Part shown: one piece after another, positions 25,171 to 34,398 of the stretch
Layout: each line of letters opens with the position of its first letter
How positions within the stretch are numbered: position 1 is the stretch's first letter
Made by a program: the position numbers and the translations under genes
The notes under the pieces: model-generated
The model's input: only the letters and a program-made list of their open reading frames with translations
What the model was told of the DNA's origin: nothing
Databases searched by the model: none
From: Methanosarcina sp. UBA293
GTDB taxonomy: Archaea > Halobacteriota > Methanosarcinia > Methanosarcinales > Methanosarcinaceae
NCBI GenBank assembly: GCA_002499445.1
Contig: DALS01000055.1
Coordinates: forward strand, 104,591 to 168,590
DNA: 64,000 bases
Reading direction: 5' to 3'

Positions 25171-26244
25171 TTGAAAGTTCTTATTGATATAGGGCACCCG
25201 GCCCATGTTCACTTTTTTAAAAACACTATTTGGGGTCTTCAGAAAAAAGGACATCAAGTAATGGTAATTTCGCGGGATAAAGATGTAGTAGTAGATCTAC
25301 TCAATGCCTATGGAATTCCGCATACTGTCCTGAGTAAAGTAAGATCAGGAAAGGCTAGTTTGTTTGAAGAATGGACTGTACGAGCATTCAAAACTTTTAA
25401 GGTTGCCAAAGAATTCAACCCTGACATTCTTATGGGTATCCTTTCTCCACCTGTGGCTCACGTGGCATGGATGCTGCGGAAAAAATCCATAATCTTTAAC
25501 GACACTGAACATGCAATTATAGCTCAAAAGCTAACCTATTCTCTCTGTGACATAATCTGTACTCCTTCATGCTATCTAAAAGATGAAGGAAAAAAACAAC
25601 TAAGGTATAATGGTTATCACGAACTGGCATATCTTCATCCATCTTATTTTACTCCATCCCCTGAGGTTTTGAAAGATCTAGGAGTAGAGATAGGTGAGCC
25701 TTTTACAGTTCTTCGCCTTGTTTCATGGGGCGCACATCACGACATAGGTCAACATGGAATCAGAAATAAACTGGCATTCGTCCAGGAACTCAAAAAATTC
25801 GGTAAAGTATTCATATCCTCAGAAGGAACGTTGGACAAGGAGCTCGAGGAGTATCGAATCCGAGTCCCCCCTGAAAAAATTCACCATCTGCTTTACTATG
25901 CGACATTGTATGTAGGTGAAGGAGCAACCATGGCTGTTGAGAGTGCAATCCTGGGGACTCCTTCAATCTATATTTCCACGCTTGCGGGAACAATGGGAAA
26001 TTTCTCCGAACTGGAGGAAAAATATTGTCTGGTTTTTAACTACAGTGATTCGGAGTCTGCCCTAGAAAAAATTATAGAGCTTCTCAATGATTCGGAGCTT
26101 AAGAGAACCTGGAGCTTGAAAAGAGCTGCTCTTCTCAGGGATAAGGTCGATGTCACCGAATTCATGGTCAAGCTTATAGAAAGCCTTCCTGGAAAAGAAT
26201 CTGGAATACCTTTACCTTCTGTTTTGGATGAGAGCTATGCATGA
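25171..26244 (+). CDS. DUF354 family protein (GT-B-like, archaeal)
   Basis: 357 residues from TTG 25171, chosen because GGGAGTG lies six bases upstream; the TTG at 25156 precedes that site. The opening KVLIDIGHPAHVHFFKN is the DUF354 signature, with later GILSPPVAHVAWMLRKKSI and FNDTEHA. The C-terminal half has the GEGATMAVESAILGTPSIY region, comparable to the donor site of GT-B transferases and UDP-GlcNAc 2-epimerases. No catalysed reaction is established for the family. It heads a five-gene run whose next gene overlaps by eight bases, so a role in making or transferring a sugar in the same pathway is likely. Confidence 0.88.
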   Translation: MKVLIDIGHPAHVHFFKNTIWGLQKKGHQVMVISRDKDVVVDLLNAYGIPHTVLSKVRSGKASLFEEWTVRAFKTFKVAKEFNPDILMGILSPPVAHVAWMLRKKSIIFNDTEHAIIAQKLTYSLCDIICTPSCYLKDEGKKQLRYNGYHELAYLHPSYFTPSPEVLKDLGVEIGEPFTVLRLVSWGAHHDIGQHGIRNKLAFVQELKKFGKVFISSEGTLDKELEEYRIRVPPEKIHHLLYYATLYVGEGATMAVESAILGTPSIYISTLAGTMGNFSELEEKYCLVFNYSDSESALEKIIELLNDSELKRTWSLKRAALLRDKVDVTEFMVKLIESLPGKESGIPLPSVLDESYA

Positions 26245-27280
26245 GTTATTGAAACAAAACCAGGATATCTGGGACCTTTTCACCCGAAAAGAAGAGTATT
26301 CCCCCAAGAAATTGGAGGATGAGCACGGACGTTTTCTTTTCGATGGAAAAAACCTTGTAAACACTTCGGATCCTGAAGTCTCTAGATACCTGATAAATCA
26401 AGGGTTGCAGGTTGAATTTCCTGAAAACAAGACATTCGCAGTTTGTTTAACTCATGATGTGGATGATGTTTATCCCCCTCTTTCCCACAGCTTATTATCT
26501 TCTGTACACTGCATGAAAAATCTGGATCTCAGAGACTTTGCAGCTCAGTTTCTCTGGAAACTCAAGGGGAAGGAGTACTCGCCTTATCTTAACCTTTCAA
26601 AAATTATGGAGCTTGAAGCCAGCTATGGAGCAAAATCCTCTTTTTATTTCATTGCTACAGAAGCTGATCCTATAAGGTTTAGATATGATATAGAAGATAT
26701 AAAATCTCATCTGAAAGAAATTTCAGATCGAGGTTGGGAAGTTGGCCTTCACGGAGGTTATTATTCATATAATAGCCTGGAAGCATTAAAAAAAGAAAAG
26801 AAAAGGCTTGAAAATGTTCTGGGAAAGGCAGTACAGGGTTTTCGCAACCATTACCTGCGGTTTAAAACTCCTGCCTCCTGGGAAATACTTGCGGATGCTG
26901 GGTTTAGTTATGATACCACTTTCGGGTACCATGACTGTGCTGGGTTCAGGAATGGGATGTGCCATCCTTTTAAACCATATAACCTTAACACAGGAAAAGA
27001 AATTGATATCCTTGAAATCCCGCTTGTAGTGATGGACGTAGCGCTTTTTGCTGAATCAAAATCTTTTGGGGAAGCTTGGGAACGTACAAAAAAACTGATT
27101 GACACTACAGCAAGTCTCAATGGCGTTATTACTTTGCTGTGGCACAATTTTGTTTTTGGGTGTAATTTCCGAGATGATTGGGTGAAGCTATATGAAAAGG
27201 TGCTTAAGTACTGCTCCGAAAAAGGAGCCTGGATGACAAGCGGGGAAGAGATTTACAGGTGGTGGGGAGATGGAGCCTGA
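26237..27280 (+). CDS. Polysaccharide deacetylase-family protein, paralogue of the gene at 34399
   Basis: 347 residues from ATG 26237, picked because the paralogue begins at the same alignment position; ATG 26228 is also open. The NodB-type domain starts with LTHDVDD (His73, Asp74 and Asp77 region), the metal and catalytic aspartate motif, followed by the EVGLHGG motif near residue 170 and the late LWHN motif. These enzymes remove N- or O-acetyl groups from polysaccharides with a divalent metal. No signal peptide is seen, so it would act inside the cell, perhaps on a lipid-linked precursor. It overlaps the genes on both sides. A ~120-bp stretch around 26905-27024 is almost identical to the paralogue. 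Confidence 0.88.
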   Translation: MHELLKQNQDIWDLFTRKEEYSPKKLEDEHGRFLFDGKNLVNTSDPEVSRYLINQGLQVEFPENKTFAVCLTHDVDDVYPPLSHSLLSSVHCMKNLDLRDFAAQFLWKLKGKEYSPYLNLSKIMELEASYGAKSSFYFIATEADPIRFRYDIEDIKSHLKEISDRGWEVGLHGGYYSYNSLEALKKEKKRLENVLGKAVQGFRNHYLRFKTPASWEILADAGFSYDTTFGYHDCAGFRNGMCHPFKPYNLNTGKEIDILEIPLVVMDVALFAESKSFGEAWERTKKLIDTTASLNGVITLLWHNFVFGCNFRDDWVKLYEKVLKYCSEKGAWMTSGEEIYRWWGDGA

Positions 27281-28196
27281 CTTAAAAGGAAAGTATGTAC
27301 TGGTTACACCTGCAAAGAATGAAGAGAAAAATCTGCCCGAAGTCTCGAAGTCTGTAATAGGACAGAAATTGAAGCCTGAATTATGGGTTATAGTCGATGA
27401 TGGGAGTACGGATGGAACCCCAAGTATTCTTGAAGACCTGCAGGCAAGTTACTCTTGGATTCAGAGCATAAGATTGCCTCCAAGGCCGAGAGACATTACT
27501 TTTCATTATAGTTATGTCTGCAAACAGGGCTTTGACTATGCGCTAGAATATTGCAGGGAAAATGGTATCGAACTCGAGTATATAGGACTTCTTGATGCCG
27601 ATACGGTCCTGGAAGAGAATTATTTTGGAAAACTTCTAATCGAGTTTGAAAAGGATAATTCTCTTGGGATTGCAAGCGGGGGAATATATTATGACATTGG
27701 CGGAAAGCTTTCCAGGGAAGTGACTACTAAACATCTTCCTCGCGGTACCGGAAGAATCTGGAGGAAAGAGTGTTTCCTTGAAACTGGTGGCTACCAAGTC
27801 GAACCGTCTCCAGATTCGATTTCCAATATAAAGGCTCTCAGGCGAGGCTGGCGGCTTATGCAGTGTACCGATGTTGTCCAGATTCAGAAACGTAAAACGA
27901 GCGCAGCGGATGGACTCTGGCATGGGTACATAAAAAATGGCTGGATGGCTTATTACCTTGGTAAAAACCCTTTCATTGCCCTCCTAAACGTGCTCTATTA
28001 TTCCTTGAAATCTCCCCATTATACAGGCGCTGCTTATTTTTGGGGATATTTTGGCTCGGCAATTAGATGGGAGAAAAAAATCCAGGATTCTGAAATAAGG
28101 GCTTACTACAGGAATCAAAGGTTTGTAGAATCGTTGTCTACAATTTCGGGGATTTTTAGCCGGAATCCAGAAGAAGCACGGGAGAGAGAGCAATGA
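27270..28196 (+). CDS. GT2 family glycosyltransferase
   Basis: 308 residues. The GT-A fold is shown by VLVTPAKNEEKNLPEV, WVIVDDGSTDGT and the metal site DAD in GLLDADTVLEENYF. It then has RKECFLETGGY and RRGWRLMQC, corresponding to the acceptor side. One hydrophobic segment near 230-245 may sit at the membrane. The ATG overlaps the deacetylase stop by 11 bases, and the GT4 gene follows 42 bases downstream, so it is an internal operon gene. Sugar unknown. Confidence 0.9.
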   Translation: MEPDLKGKYVLVTPAKNEEKNLPEVSKSVIGQKLKPELWVIVDDGSTDGTPSILEDLQASYSWIQSIRLPPRPRDITFHYSYVCKQGFDYALEYCRENGIELEYIGLLDADTVLEENYFGKLLIEFEKDNSLGIASGGIYYDIGGKLSREVTTKHLPRGTGRIWRKECFLETGGYQVEPSPDSISNIKALRRGWRLMQCTDVVQIQKRKTSAADGLWHGYIKNGWMAYYLGKNPFIALLNVLYYSLKSPHYTGAAYFWGYFGSAIRWEKKIQDSEIRAYYRNQRFVESLSTISGIFSRNPEEAREREQ

Positions 28197-28238
28197 ATAT
28201 TAGGAAATGCTTAAAAAAAGCAACTTACAGGTGACAAT

Positions 28239-29459
28239 TTGAAGATGCTTTTTCTGGATATGGTAAGGCCTCTTTCTCTTGCCGATGGTTCGCTTATTCA
28301 CAGGCACGAGCTTGTGAGCAATCTTGCGAGGTTTGATAATGAAATCCATATATTTACTGCTGGCAGGAGTTCCCTTTCTAACCTGGATAATGTTCGCAGC
28401 TACCATATCCCACCTGGAAGCTTCCTTTCACTCACTGTCAATTATTTCAGCAGTTCTATAAGTCTTCTAGGTTCCGAGACTTTTGATGTGTTATATACCC
28501 GCAATCCAAATTTTGGTTTTCTTGCTGGGCTCTTCTGTAAGACCAGGTGCAAAAAAATAGTTTACGAATTAAACGGGATTCCTGAAGACGAAAAAAATCT
28601 TTTCAGGACAAAATATAAAAAGGATAAATCCTCAGAACAAGAAAAAAAAAGTAATTTCTCAAACGCATATTTCTCGGTACATGCCAGGCTCAAGCTGTTT
28701 ATTCTCAAAAAAGCCCTGAGGTTTTCGGACAGCATTATTGCGGTGACTCCAGGGATAAAAGCAAATCTTGAGGAAGTCTACAACATCCCTGGAGAAAAGA
28801 TAGTTGTGGTTTCCAATGGGGCAAACACTTCTCTATTCAAGCCGATGGATCAGGAGACCTGCAGAAAAACCCTTGGAATGGATCTTGAAACTCCTTATAT
28901 ATGCTTTGTGGGTAATCTTGCTCCCTGGCAGGGGGTCGAGTATCTGGTACAAGCAGCTCCATCTATACTTTCAAAGTTTCCGGAATGCCGCTTCCTGATT
29001 GTTGGAGATGGGATCATGAAAAATGATCTTTTGGAGCTCTGCCGAGAACTTGGAGTTGAGGATAGGTTCATTTTTACGGGTGTAATTGCCTACGATCGTG
29101 TGCCTCTTTACATTAATGCTAGCGACATCTGCACCGCTCCCTTTATATTTGCCAGAAACTCAAAAATAGGTCTATCTCCTTTAAAATTATATGAGTATAT
29201 GGCTTGCGGAAAACCTGTAATTGCAAGCAGTATCAAGGGAGTCTCTGACGCACTTGAGGCTTCTGGAGGAGGAATTCATGTACTTCCTGAGAACCCGGAC
29301 GCTCTTGCAGAAGGCATCTTAAAACTGCTTGATAATCCCGATCTGAGGATGAAAATGGGTTCAAAAGGTTTAAGTTATGTTACTGAAAATTATAGCTGGT
29401 ACAGCGTCGCGAAAAAGGTTAACGAAGTCTGCAAATCAGGATTCGAGACTGAAAACTGA
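28239..29459 (+). CDS. GT4 family glycosyltransferase, paralogue of the gene at 12383
   Basis: 406 residues from TTG 28239, with AGGTGA four bases upstream; ATG 28245 is the alternative. GT-B features are TFDVLYTRNPNFG, the hinge VVSNGANTSLFKPMD, YICFVGNLAPWQGVEYLVQAA, and the donor site FIFARNSKIGLSPLKLYEYMACGKPVIAS. Relative to its paralogue there is a Lys/Ser/Glu-rich insertion near residues 120-140. Fourth gene of the DUF354 operon. Paralogy with the GT4 next to the beta-helix genes suggests that both glycan pathways in the island use a related donor. Confidence 0.92.
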   Translation: MKMLFLDMVRPLSLADGSLIHRHELVSNLARFDNEIHIFTAGRSSLSNLDNVRSYHIPPGSFLSLTVNYFSSSISLLGSETFDVLYTRNPNFGFLAGLFCKTRCKKIVYELNGIPEDEKNLFRTKYKKDKSSEQEKKSNFSNAYFSVHARLKLFILKKALRFSDSIIAVTPGIKANLEEVYNIPGEKIVVVSNGANTSLFKPMDQETCRKTLGMDLETPYICFVGNLAPWQGVEYLVQAAPSILSKFPECRFLIVGDGIMKNDLLELCRELGVEDRFIFTGVIAYDRVPLYINASDICTAPFIFARNSKIGLSPLKLYEYMACGKPVIASSIKGVSDALEASGGGIHVLPENPDALAEGILKLLDNPDLRMKMGSKGLSYVTENYSWYSVAKKVNEVCKSGFETEN

Positions 29460-29462
29460 AGG

Positions 29463-29540
29463 CTTGAAATTAGTATTGAAGAGTTGAGTTTAATCCTCAA
29501 AACTTGAAATTAGTACTGACAGCTTGAAATTAATCTTATA
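29463..29540. repeat. Imperfect short repeats in the GT4-FemAB spacer
   Basis: CTTGAAATTA recurs at 29463, 29503 and 29523, the first two followed by GTAYTGA. The spacer of 132 bp within the presumed operon looks expanded by small duplications. Confidence 0.5.
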
Positions 29541-29591
29541 TTTTCCTAAAACTCATCATTCATAAGAGTAACTATTTTCACGGAGCTTAAA

Positions 29592-30599
29592 ATGGACAAA
29601 ATTGAAGTTAGAGAATTAGCACCATCCGAATACAAAGAATGGGATTTACTTGTAGAAAATGCCCAACCTGGTACACTTTTCCATACCAGTGAATGGCTTG
29701 AAATTTGCAGGGATGTCCTGTCAAAAGATTTTAAAATTTATGGCTGTTTCAAAAAAGGCGATCTTGTAGGAGGATGTCCTCTTTTTATTAAAAATATTAA
29801 AGGGGTCTTGAAAGTAGCGACTTCGACCTGTGATATGACAAGTTATAGTGGGCCTCTTATAAAAGAGAGTGCTAGCCCTAAACCAAGTAAACGGATACAG
29901 GACATTCACGAAATTCTTAACCCTCTCAGGGAATTTCTTTGCAAGCAGGGATTTGACAGTATTCATCTGACATTTGCTCCAGGTTTTGAAGATGTGAGAC
30001 CGTTTACCTGGTACGGATGGGATTCTACTGTGCATTATACTCATTGTTTAAATTTGAAAGAAGATGTGGATGATAACCTTTCAAGAAAGATTCGAAGGGA
30101 ACTTAAAACTGCAAATGAGGCAGGACTCAAAACCAGGGCATGGAACGATCCTGAAACTTATTACAACCTGCTTTCAATGGTCTATGAAAAACAGAATTTA
30201 GCACCTCCTCTTCCTATAGAGTTCTTCGAAAGAGTATTTAAGCTAATTCAGGAAAAAGATATTGGTTACATGTTTGTCTCAGAAACTCCCGAGGGCGAAG
30301 CTGTTGCAGCTCACCTGAATCTGTATGGAAAGAAATGTACTGTAACCTGGACTTCAGCCATGAATCCGGATTTCGGCCGTTTGGGCCCCAATGCTCTTCT
30401 GTATTATAATGAATTTCTTGACTTGAAGTCCCGAGATTTCGAGTATATGAACGTAATGGCAGCAAATATTCCTAGGTTTGCAGATTTTATCATGGGTTTC
30501 TCTCCTGAACTAATTCCCTATTATAGTGTGACCCTAGAGAGCAAGAAATATTCAGTAGCAAAAACTCTATATAATATTACTCGCAAGGAAACTGAATAA
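29592..30599 (+). CDS. FemAB/GNAT-like acyltransferase (acetyltransferase 6 type)
   Basis: 335 residues, the size of double-GNAT FemAB-like proteins. Residues 1-80 read VRELAPSEYKEWDLLVENAQPGTLFHTSEWLEIC..., the usual N-terminal signature of the family, and the second half has EGEAVAAHLNLYGKKCTVTWTSAMNPDFGRLGPNALLYYNEF, matching the conserved acceptor/CoA or aminoacyl-binding repeat. CGGAGC precedes ATG 29592. Relatives add acyl or aminoacyl groups to glycans or peptidoglycan precursors, and in bacteria one group is tied to exopolysaccharide loci. As last gene of the operon it may decorate an amino-sugar exposed by the deacetylase. Donor unknown. Confidence 0.85.
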   Translation: MDKIEVRELAPSEYKEWDLLVENAQPGTLFHTSEWLEICRDVLSKDFKIYGCFKKGDLVGGCPLFIKNIKGVLKVATSTCDMTSYSGPLIKESASPKPSKRIQDIHEILNPLREFLCKQGFDSIHLTFAPGFEDVRPFTWYGWDSTVHYTHCLNLKEDVDDNLSRKIRRELKTANEAGLKTRAWNDPETYYNLLSMVYEKQNLAPPLPIEFFERVFKLIQEKDIGYMFVSETPEGEAVAAHLNLYGKKCTVTWTSAMNPDFGRLGPNALLYYNEFLDLKSRDFEYMNVMAANIPRFADFIMGFSPELIPYYSVTLESKKYSVAKTLYNITRKETE

Positions 30600-30774
30600 T
30601 TTAATGTAAAATTATTTAAAAACTTCTAAAAAATATAAAATCGGGATAACCCGAAATTATTTTTATTTTCCTTTAATCAATTTATCCTGACTGAAATTCT
30701 ACTTTTCTTCTTTAAGATAGCTGCCTTAAGAGAAATGACTTTAAAAAATCATTTCTAAAAAGGATTAGATCTTC

Positions 30775-32229
30775 TCAGATTTTATTCTTTACATTTACAA
30801 GAAAAGCTGAAAACACCTTCCTGAACGTGGGATCATCTCGCAGGGTTATGCCATAGTAAATGGGAGTTATTACACCAGCTGCAAGGAGGATGATGTAAAA
30901 GTTCCCAGAAAGTGTCTTTAGTACGATTAGTGGGATCGAAACAACGATTCCAGTTGCTGCATACTTAATAAGGATTTCTACGCTTTCCTTCTTATTAATC
31001 CCTGCAAGATTAAGCAAATATGCATTGTTCCAGAGCCAAAATACAACTCCTGTAAGGCTGAACAGGCAAAGGGCAAACTCTGGATTTCCATAAATTCCTC
31101 CTATAGCCAATGATACGATCCTGGAAGCCAAAAGTATCATACTGAAGGTAAGCCAGACTTTCTGTTTCTCAAATACGCTGTAAAGAGTTGAGATAGGCGA
31201 CGAAATGAAGTAAAGGAATATCCAGGGCACAAGGATTTTTACATACGTGCCTGATACATTCCAGCTCTCTCCAAAAGCAAATGTAAATATTTCTTCTCCC
31301 AGGATCAGCAGGAGTATCATCGGGAATATTCCTATTAGAATTAGTTTTTTGTAAACTTCACTAACAACGGTTTTCATATCTCCATTCTCATTTTTCACCT
31401 CACTAATTCTCTGGAAGAAAACCTGTTGTATAGCCGTCCCGATAAGTCCCATTGGCATATTCACTACCTGATTCGCAAGTGAAAAATATCCGACAACACT
31501 TGTGCTGTAAAAGTGTGCGAGCATAAAAGTAGGTACCTGTGGCGAAATCGTGTTTGCGAGTGCTGACCAGGAACTAAATAAAGGGAAATTCTTATACTGG
31601 ATGGCCATCTCTTTCATCTTTTTTATAGAAACTTTCTTGAAGACTTTTAGGTCCTCTTTTACTCCCCTAAGCATAAACAGGTCTGCACATCCATATCCAA
31701 CAACATAACCTGCTATCAGACCTAAAGGAGACACATTCCAAATAGGAGCCACTAACTGAAATGCTTTGGTTGATAAAGTATCTATGACTCTGGCTCCTGC
31801 AATAACTCCAAAACGTACTTTTCTTGAAAGCCAGTAATTCTGCACGAAAAAAAGGCCGTTAAAGAATATTATTGCAGGAAGATAGATAAAATATTTTGAA
31901 GCCCCCGGGGCATTAAGGGCGTTCTCGATGCCCTTCGGAAAACTTAGTACTACTACAGCTGTGAGTAAAGATATAAGAGTGACTAAAATCGAGCAAAGGA
32001 AAACTACATTTGCGGAATCCTCTTCGTTTTTTGGTAGCATAATAGCAAACTGGTATGAAAAAGTAGAGAAGATTACCAATATACCCGAAATTGCCACAAA
32101 AATCTGAAAAACTCCTAAATCATCAGGGCTATAAATTCTCGTTATTATAGGTACAAGAAGTATGCCAAGAATCTGAGCAGTTACACTCCCTGATACAAGT
32201 TTTAATACGTTACGGATAAAATTTGACAT
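30775..32229 (-). CDS. Wzx-type polysaccharide flippase (MOP superfamily), second copy
   Basis: 484 residues with about 12-14 membrane helices. It begins FIRNVLKLVSGSVTAQILGILLVPIITRIYSPDDLGVFQIF, the usual start of lipopolysaccharide/teichoic acid flippases. A polar loop (FKKVSIKKMKEMAIQYKNFPLFSSWSALANTISPQVPTF) marks the centre. It is only distantly similar to the flippase at 19904, so they are not a recent duplicate and probably carry different substrates. GGAAA lies five bases before ATG 32229. Third gene of a minus-strand run after the deacetylase and the GT-C-like protein, 78 bp from the latter. Confidence 0.9.
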   Translation of the reverse strand: MSNFIRNVLKLVSGSVTAQILGILLVPIITRIYSPDDLGVFQIFVAISGILVIFSTFSYQFAIMLPKNEEDSANVVFLCSILVTLISLLTAVVVLSFPKGIENALNAPGASKYFIYLPAIIFFNGLFFVQNYWLSRKVRFGVIAGARVIDTLSTKAFQLVAPIWNVSPLGLIAGYVVGYGCADLFMLRGVKEDLKVFKKVSIKKMKEMAIQYKNFPLFSSWSALANTISPQVPTFMLAHFYSTSVVGYFSLANQVVNMPMGLIGTAIQQVFFQRISEVKNENGDMKTVVSEVYKKLILIGIFPMILLLILGEEIFTFAFGESWNVSGTYVKILVPWIFLYFISSPISTLYSVFEKQKVWLTFSMILLASRIVSLAIGGIYGNPEFALCLFSLTGVVFWLWNNAYLLNLAGINKKESVEILIKYAATGIVVSIPLIVLKTLSGNFYIILLAAGVITPIYYGITLRDDPTFRKVFSAFLVNVKNKI

Positions 32230-32307
32230 GCTATTTCCAACTTTAAGACCTAAACCCCAAACATATGGGTTCTTTTTTCATTCCGCAGTCAGGTCAGTAA
32301 ACGGAGA

Positions 32308-34257
32308 CTATTCTGGGCTCTTAGTTCCTGGCCGTTTTTCTTCCTTTATATAAGCAAGTACTTCTTTGTTATCATATACCCGAGCGTAGTCATATGTTTC
32401 AAATCTGTTAAAAAATTCCTCTGGCAGATTCTGGATAAAGTTTACTCCATAGCGCTCAGGATCATTAATAGAGACAGGTTCTTTTACAGTTGACTCTCTC
32501 AACAAAACCATAGGATTGCCATTAATCTCTCCAGTCTGTATATGCTGAATGTTAAAATATGTTGCGTTACTGGAGTCATATCCTCTGTCCCTGTAAAAAA
32601 GACAACTGTCATATGGAGAATCCATCAGGATTCTTCCGGAATGTTTTGTGGTTATTGTTTTTACTGCTTCGATTTCAATCTCTTTGAATTGATTTCTGAC
32701 GGTGGTGTCTTTTGCCACAAGCGGATTGTCTTTATTTATACCAGGCGTTGTAACCATTACGAACGAAAAGAGTAGAATTATTGTGAAGATCACTGGAATC
32801 TTTGCTTTTTTTGAGTTAAAGAGACTCACCAATTTTAGTATATACGAGGCGGCTACAAGTACCAGAAAAACTGATATTAGCGGGAACCATCGGCTTGTTA
32901 GGAAATTTCTCATTCCAAGCAAAGGAATTCCATAAGCAAGACTATACAGAATTGCAACCGCTAAAGCAATAGAGAATTTATTGATGTTTTTGACGTCTTT
33001 CCCAGAAGACCAGGCTAATACTCCCCCTATCGCGAAAAATGGTAGAGCAAGGTAGCTTATATGGAGCAAGAGTGTTTCTAACGTTTCCTGATTACTTCCA
33101 GGGCCTAAAATGAGTTCCTCACTTGAGTAGCTTGATCCTATCTGAAGGACATCCATAAGAGGGCTGAGGACCATTTCCAGAAACGAGGTGTTTGGGTTAA
33201 CATACGTGAACATCCAGTATGTTTGTAAACTAATAATGAAAAAAAGAATATAATTAAAACTATTTATTTTGATTGGAAGGCTCTTGTACACGTGGTTGTG
33301 CAGGTATTTACCTGCATAAATTGAAACTAAAGAAAGAAACACTACAAAAGTGGTCAGTTGGTGAGTCAGAACCATTAGAATAGTAGTTACCAGGATGAGT
33401 CCTGTATATCTCAAGTTCTGTTTCTCACTAAAGACCGCGTATATAACAAATATAAAGTAGCAGAGAACAAGAGAACCAGGTGTTATGTTTGCAATGCCTG
33501 CAACGATATTATGATTATTTAAATTTATTAGTAAAGTTGCCAGCAAACCCATCTGAGGGCCTTCAAGTTTCTTTCCTATGAGGTAAATACCTATCGTACT
33601 GAAAACACTGGTAAACCCTATAGAATAGAACATTGCGTCTTTGATATCTGTTTCACCCATTACCTGGACAATTGATACAAAAATATGAACAAGCGGATAA
33701 TAGAAATATTTGCTGCTTATTTCAATCGGAGCAACAAATCCGGTACTAGTAATCATCCGTGCCATACTGGCATGGAAATAAGCATCATAACCCATTAGGC
33801 TCGGAAAATTATAAAAAATCCCGATTCTTATGAGAATTGATAGCAGGAATATCTGCAATAATAGGGAAGTCACCCTGTCTCCTTCTCTAATATAAAGAAT
33901 CTGGGAGGCAATGATGGCTGCAAGGATAGATATCAATATAAAATAAGATACTGGTCTATAGTACAGATTCATGCTGTAAATCAAAATACATATCAGGAAA
34001 ATGAGGTAAAACGAGATGCCCAGCATATTTTTCAATCTGTCTTTTTGGGAAGATATTGCGGATTCACTTTTAAATTTATTTCTAAATAGAAAGTATATCA
34101 AACAGGAAGAGAGAATGGCAATTCCAATGTCCTGCTGGTTTAGATTGATAACATAATATAAGGAGATAATTAATAACCCTAGACTGAACCCCATGATACT
34201 GAGAATGATATCAAGATTACTTGTAAATCTCTCAATGTATTTTTTTACAGTTTCCAT
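32308..34257 (-). CDS. Large polytopic membrane protein, GT-C glycosyltransferase-like
   Basis: 649 residues from ATG 34257, which has GTGGGGT three bases upstream; TTG 34269 is open but the site falls inside it. About a dozen or more helices are followed by a soluble C-terminal domain of about 130 residues. In the first large outer loop MGYDAYFHASMARMI and then KYFYYPLVHIFVSI match the protein at 8672 (TTDILPHIF, YAYFPLYHVL), making them distant paralogues. The acidic-x-x-x-His motif is what is expected of the catalytic outer loop of GT-C enzymes. It could transfer a sugar from a lipid phosphate, polymerise repeats, or transfer oligosaccharide to protein. The neighbouring flippase supports action on flipped lipid-linked intermediates. 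Confidence 0.7.
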   Translation of the reverse strand: METVKKYIERFTSNLDIILSIMGFSLGLLIISLYYVINLNQQDIGIAILSSCLIYFLFRNKFKSESAISSQKDRLKNMLGISFYLIFLICILIYSMNLYYRPVSYFILISILAAIIASQILYIREGDRVTSLLLQIFLLSILIRIGIFYNFPSLMGYDAYFHASMARMITSTGFVAPIEISSKYFYYPLVHIFVSIVQVMGETDIKDAMFYSIGFTSVFSTIGIYLIGKKLEGPQMGLLATLLINLNNHNIVAGIANITPGSLVLCYFIFVIYAVFSEKQNLRYTGLILVTTILMVLTHQLTTFVVFLSLVSIYAGKYLHNHVYKSLPIKINSFNYILFFIISLQTYWMFTYVNPNTSFLEMVLSPLMDVLQIGSSYSSEELILGPGSNQETLETLLLHISYLALPFFAIGGVLAWSSGKDVKNINKFSIALAVAILYSLAYGIPLLGMRNFLTSRWFPLISVFLVLVAASYILKLVSLFNSKKAKIPVIFTIILLFSFVMVTTPGINKDNPLVAKDTTVRNQFKEIEIEAVKTITTKHSGRILMDSPYDSCLFYRDRGYDSSNATYFNIQHIQTGEINGNPMVLLRESTVKEPVSINDPERYGVNFIQNLPEEFFNRFETYDYARVYDNKEVLAYIKEEKRPGTKSPE

Positions 34258-34398
34258 ACAACCCCACAAATAGTAATTTTTTATAAGTAAGTCTTCCCAA
34301 GCTAATAATACTTTTTTTGCTTGTAATTCCAGAAGACTTTTTTACGTATTATATCTCTTCTCAAGCCCTTTCTTTTGCATCCCAGCCTTTTAGAGTTT

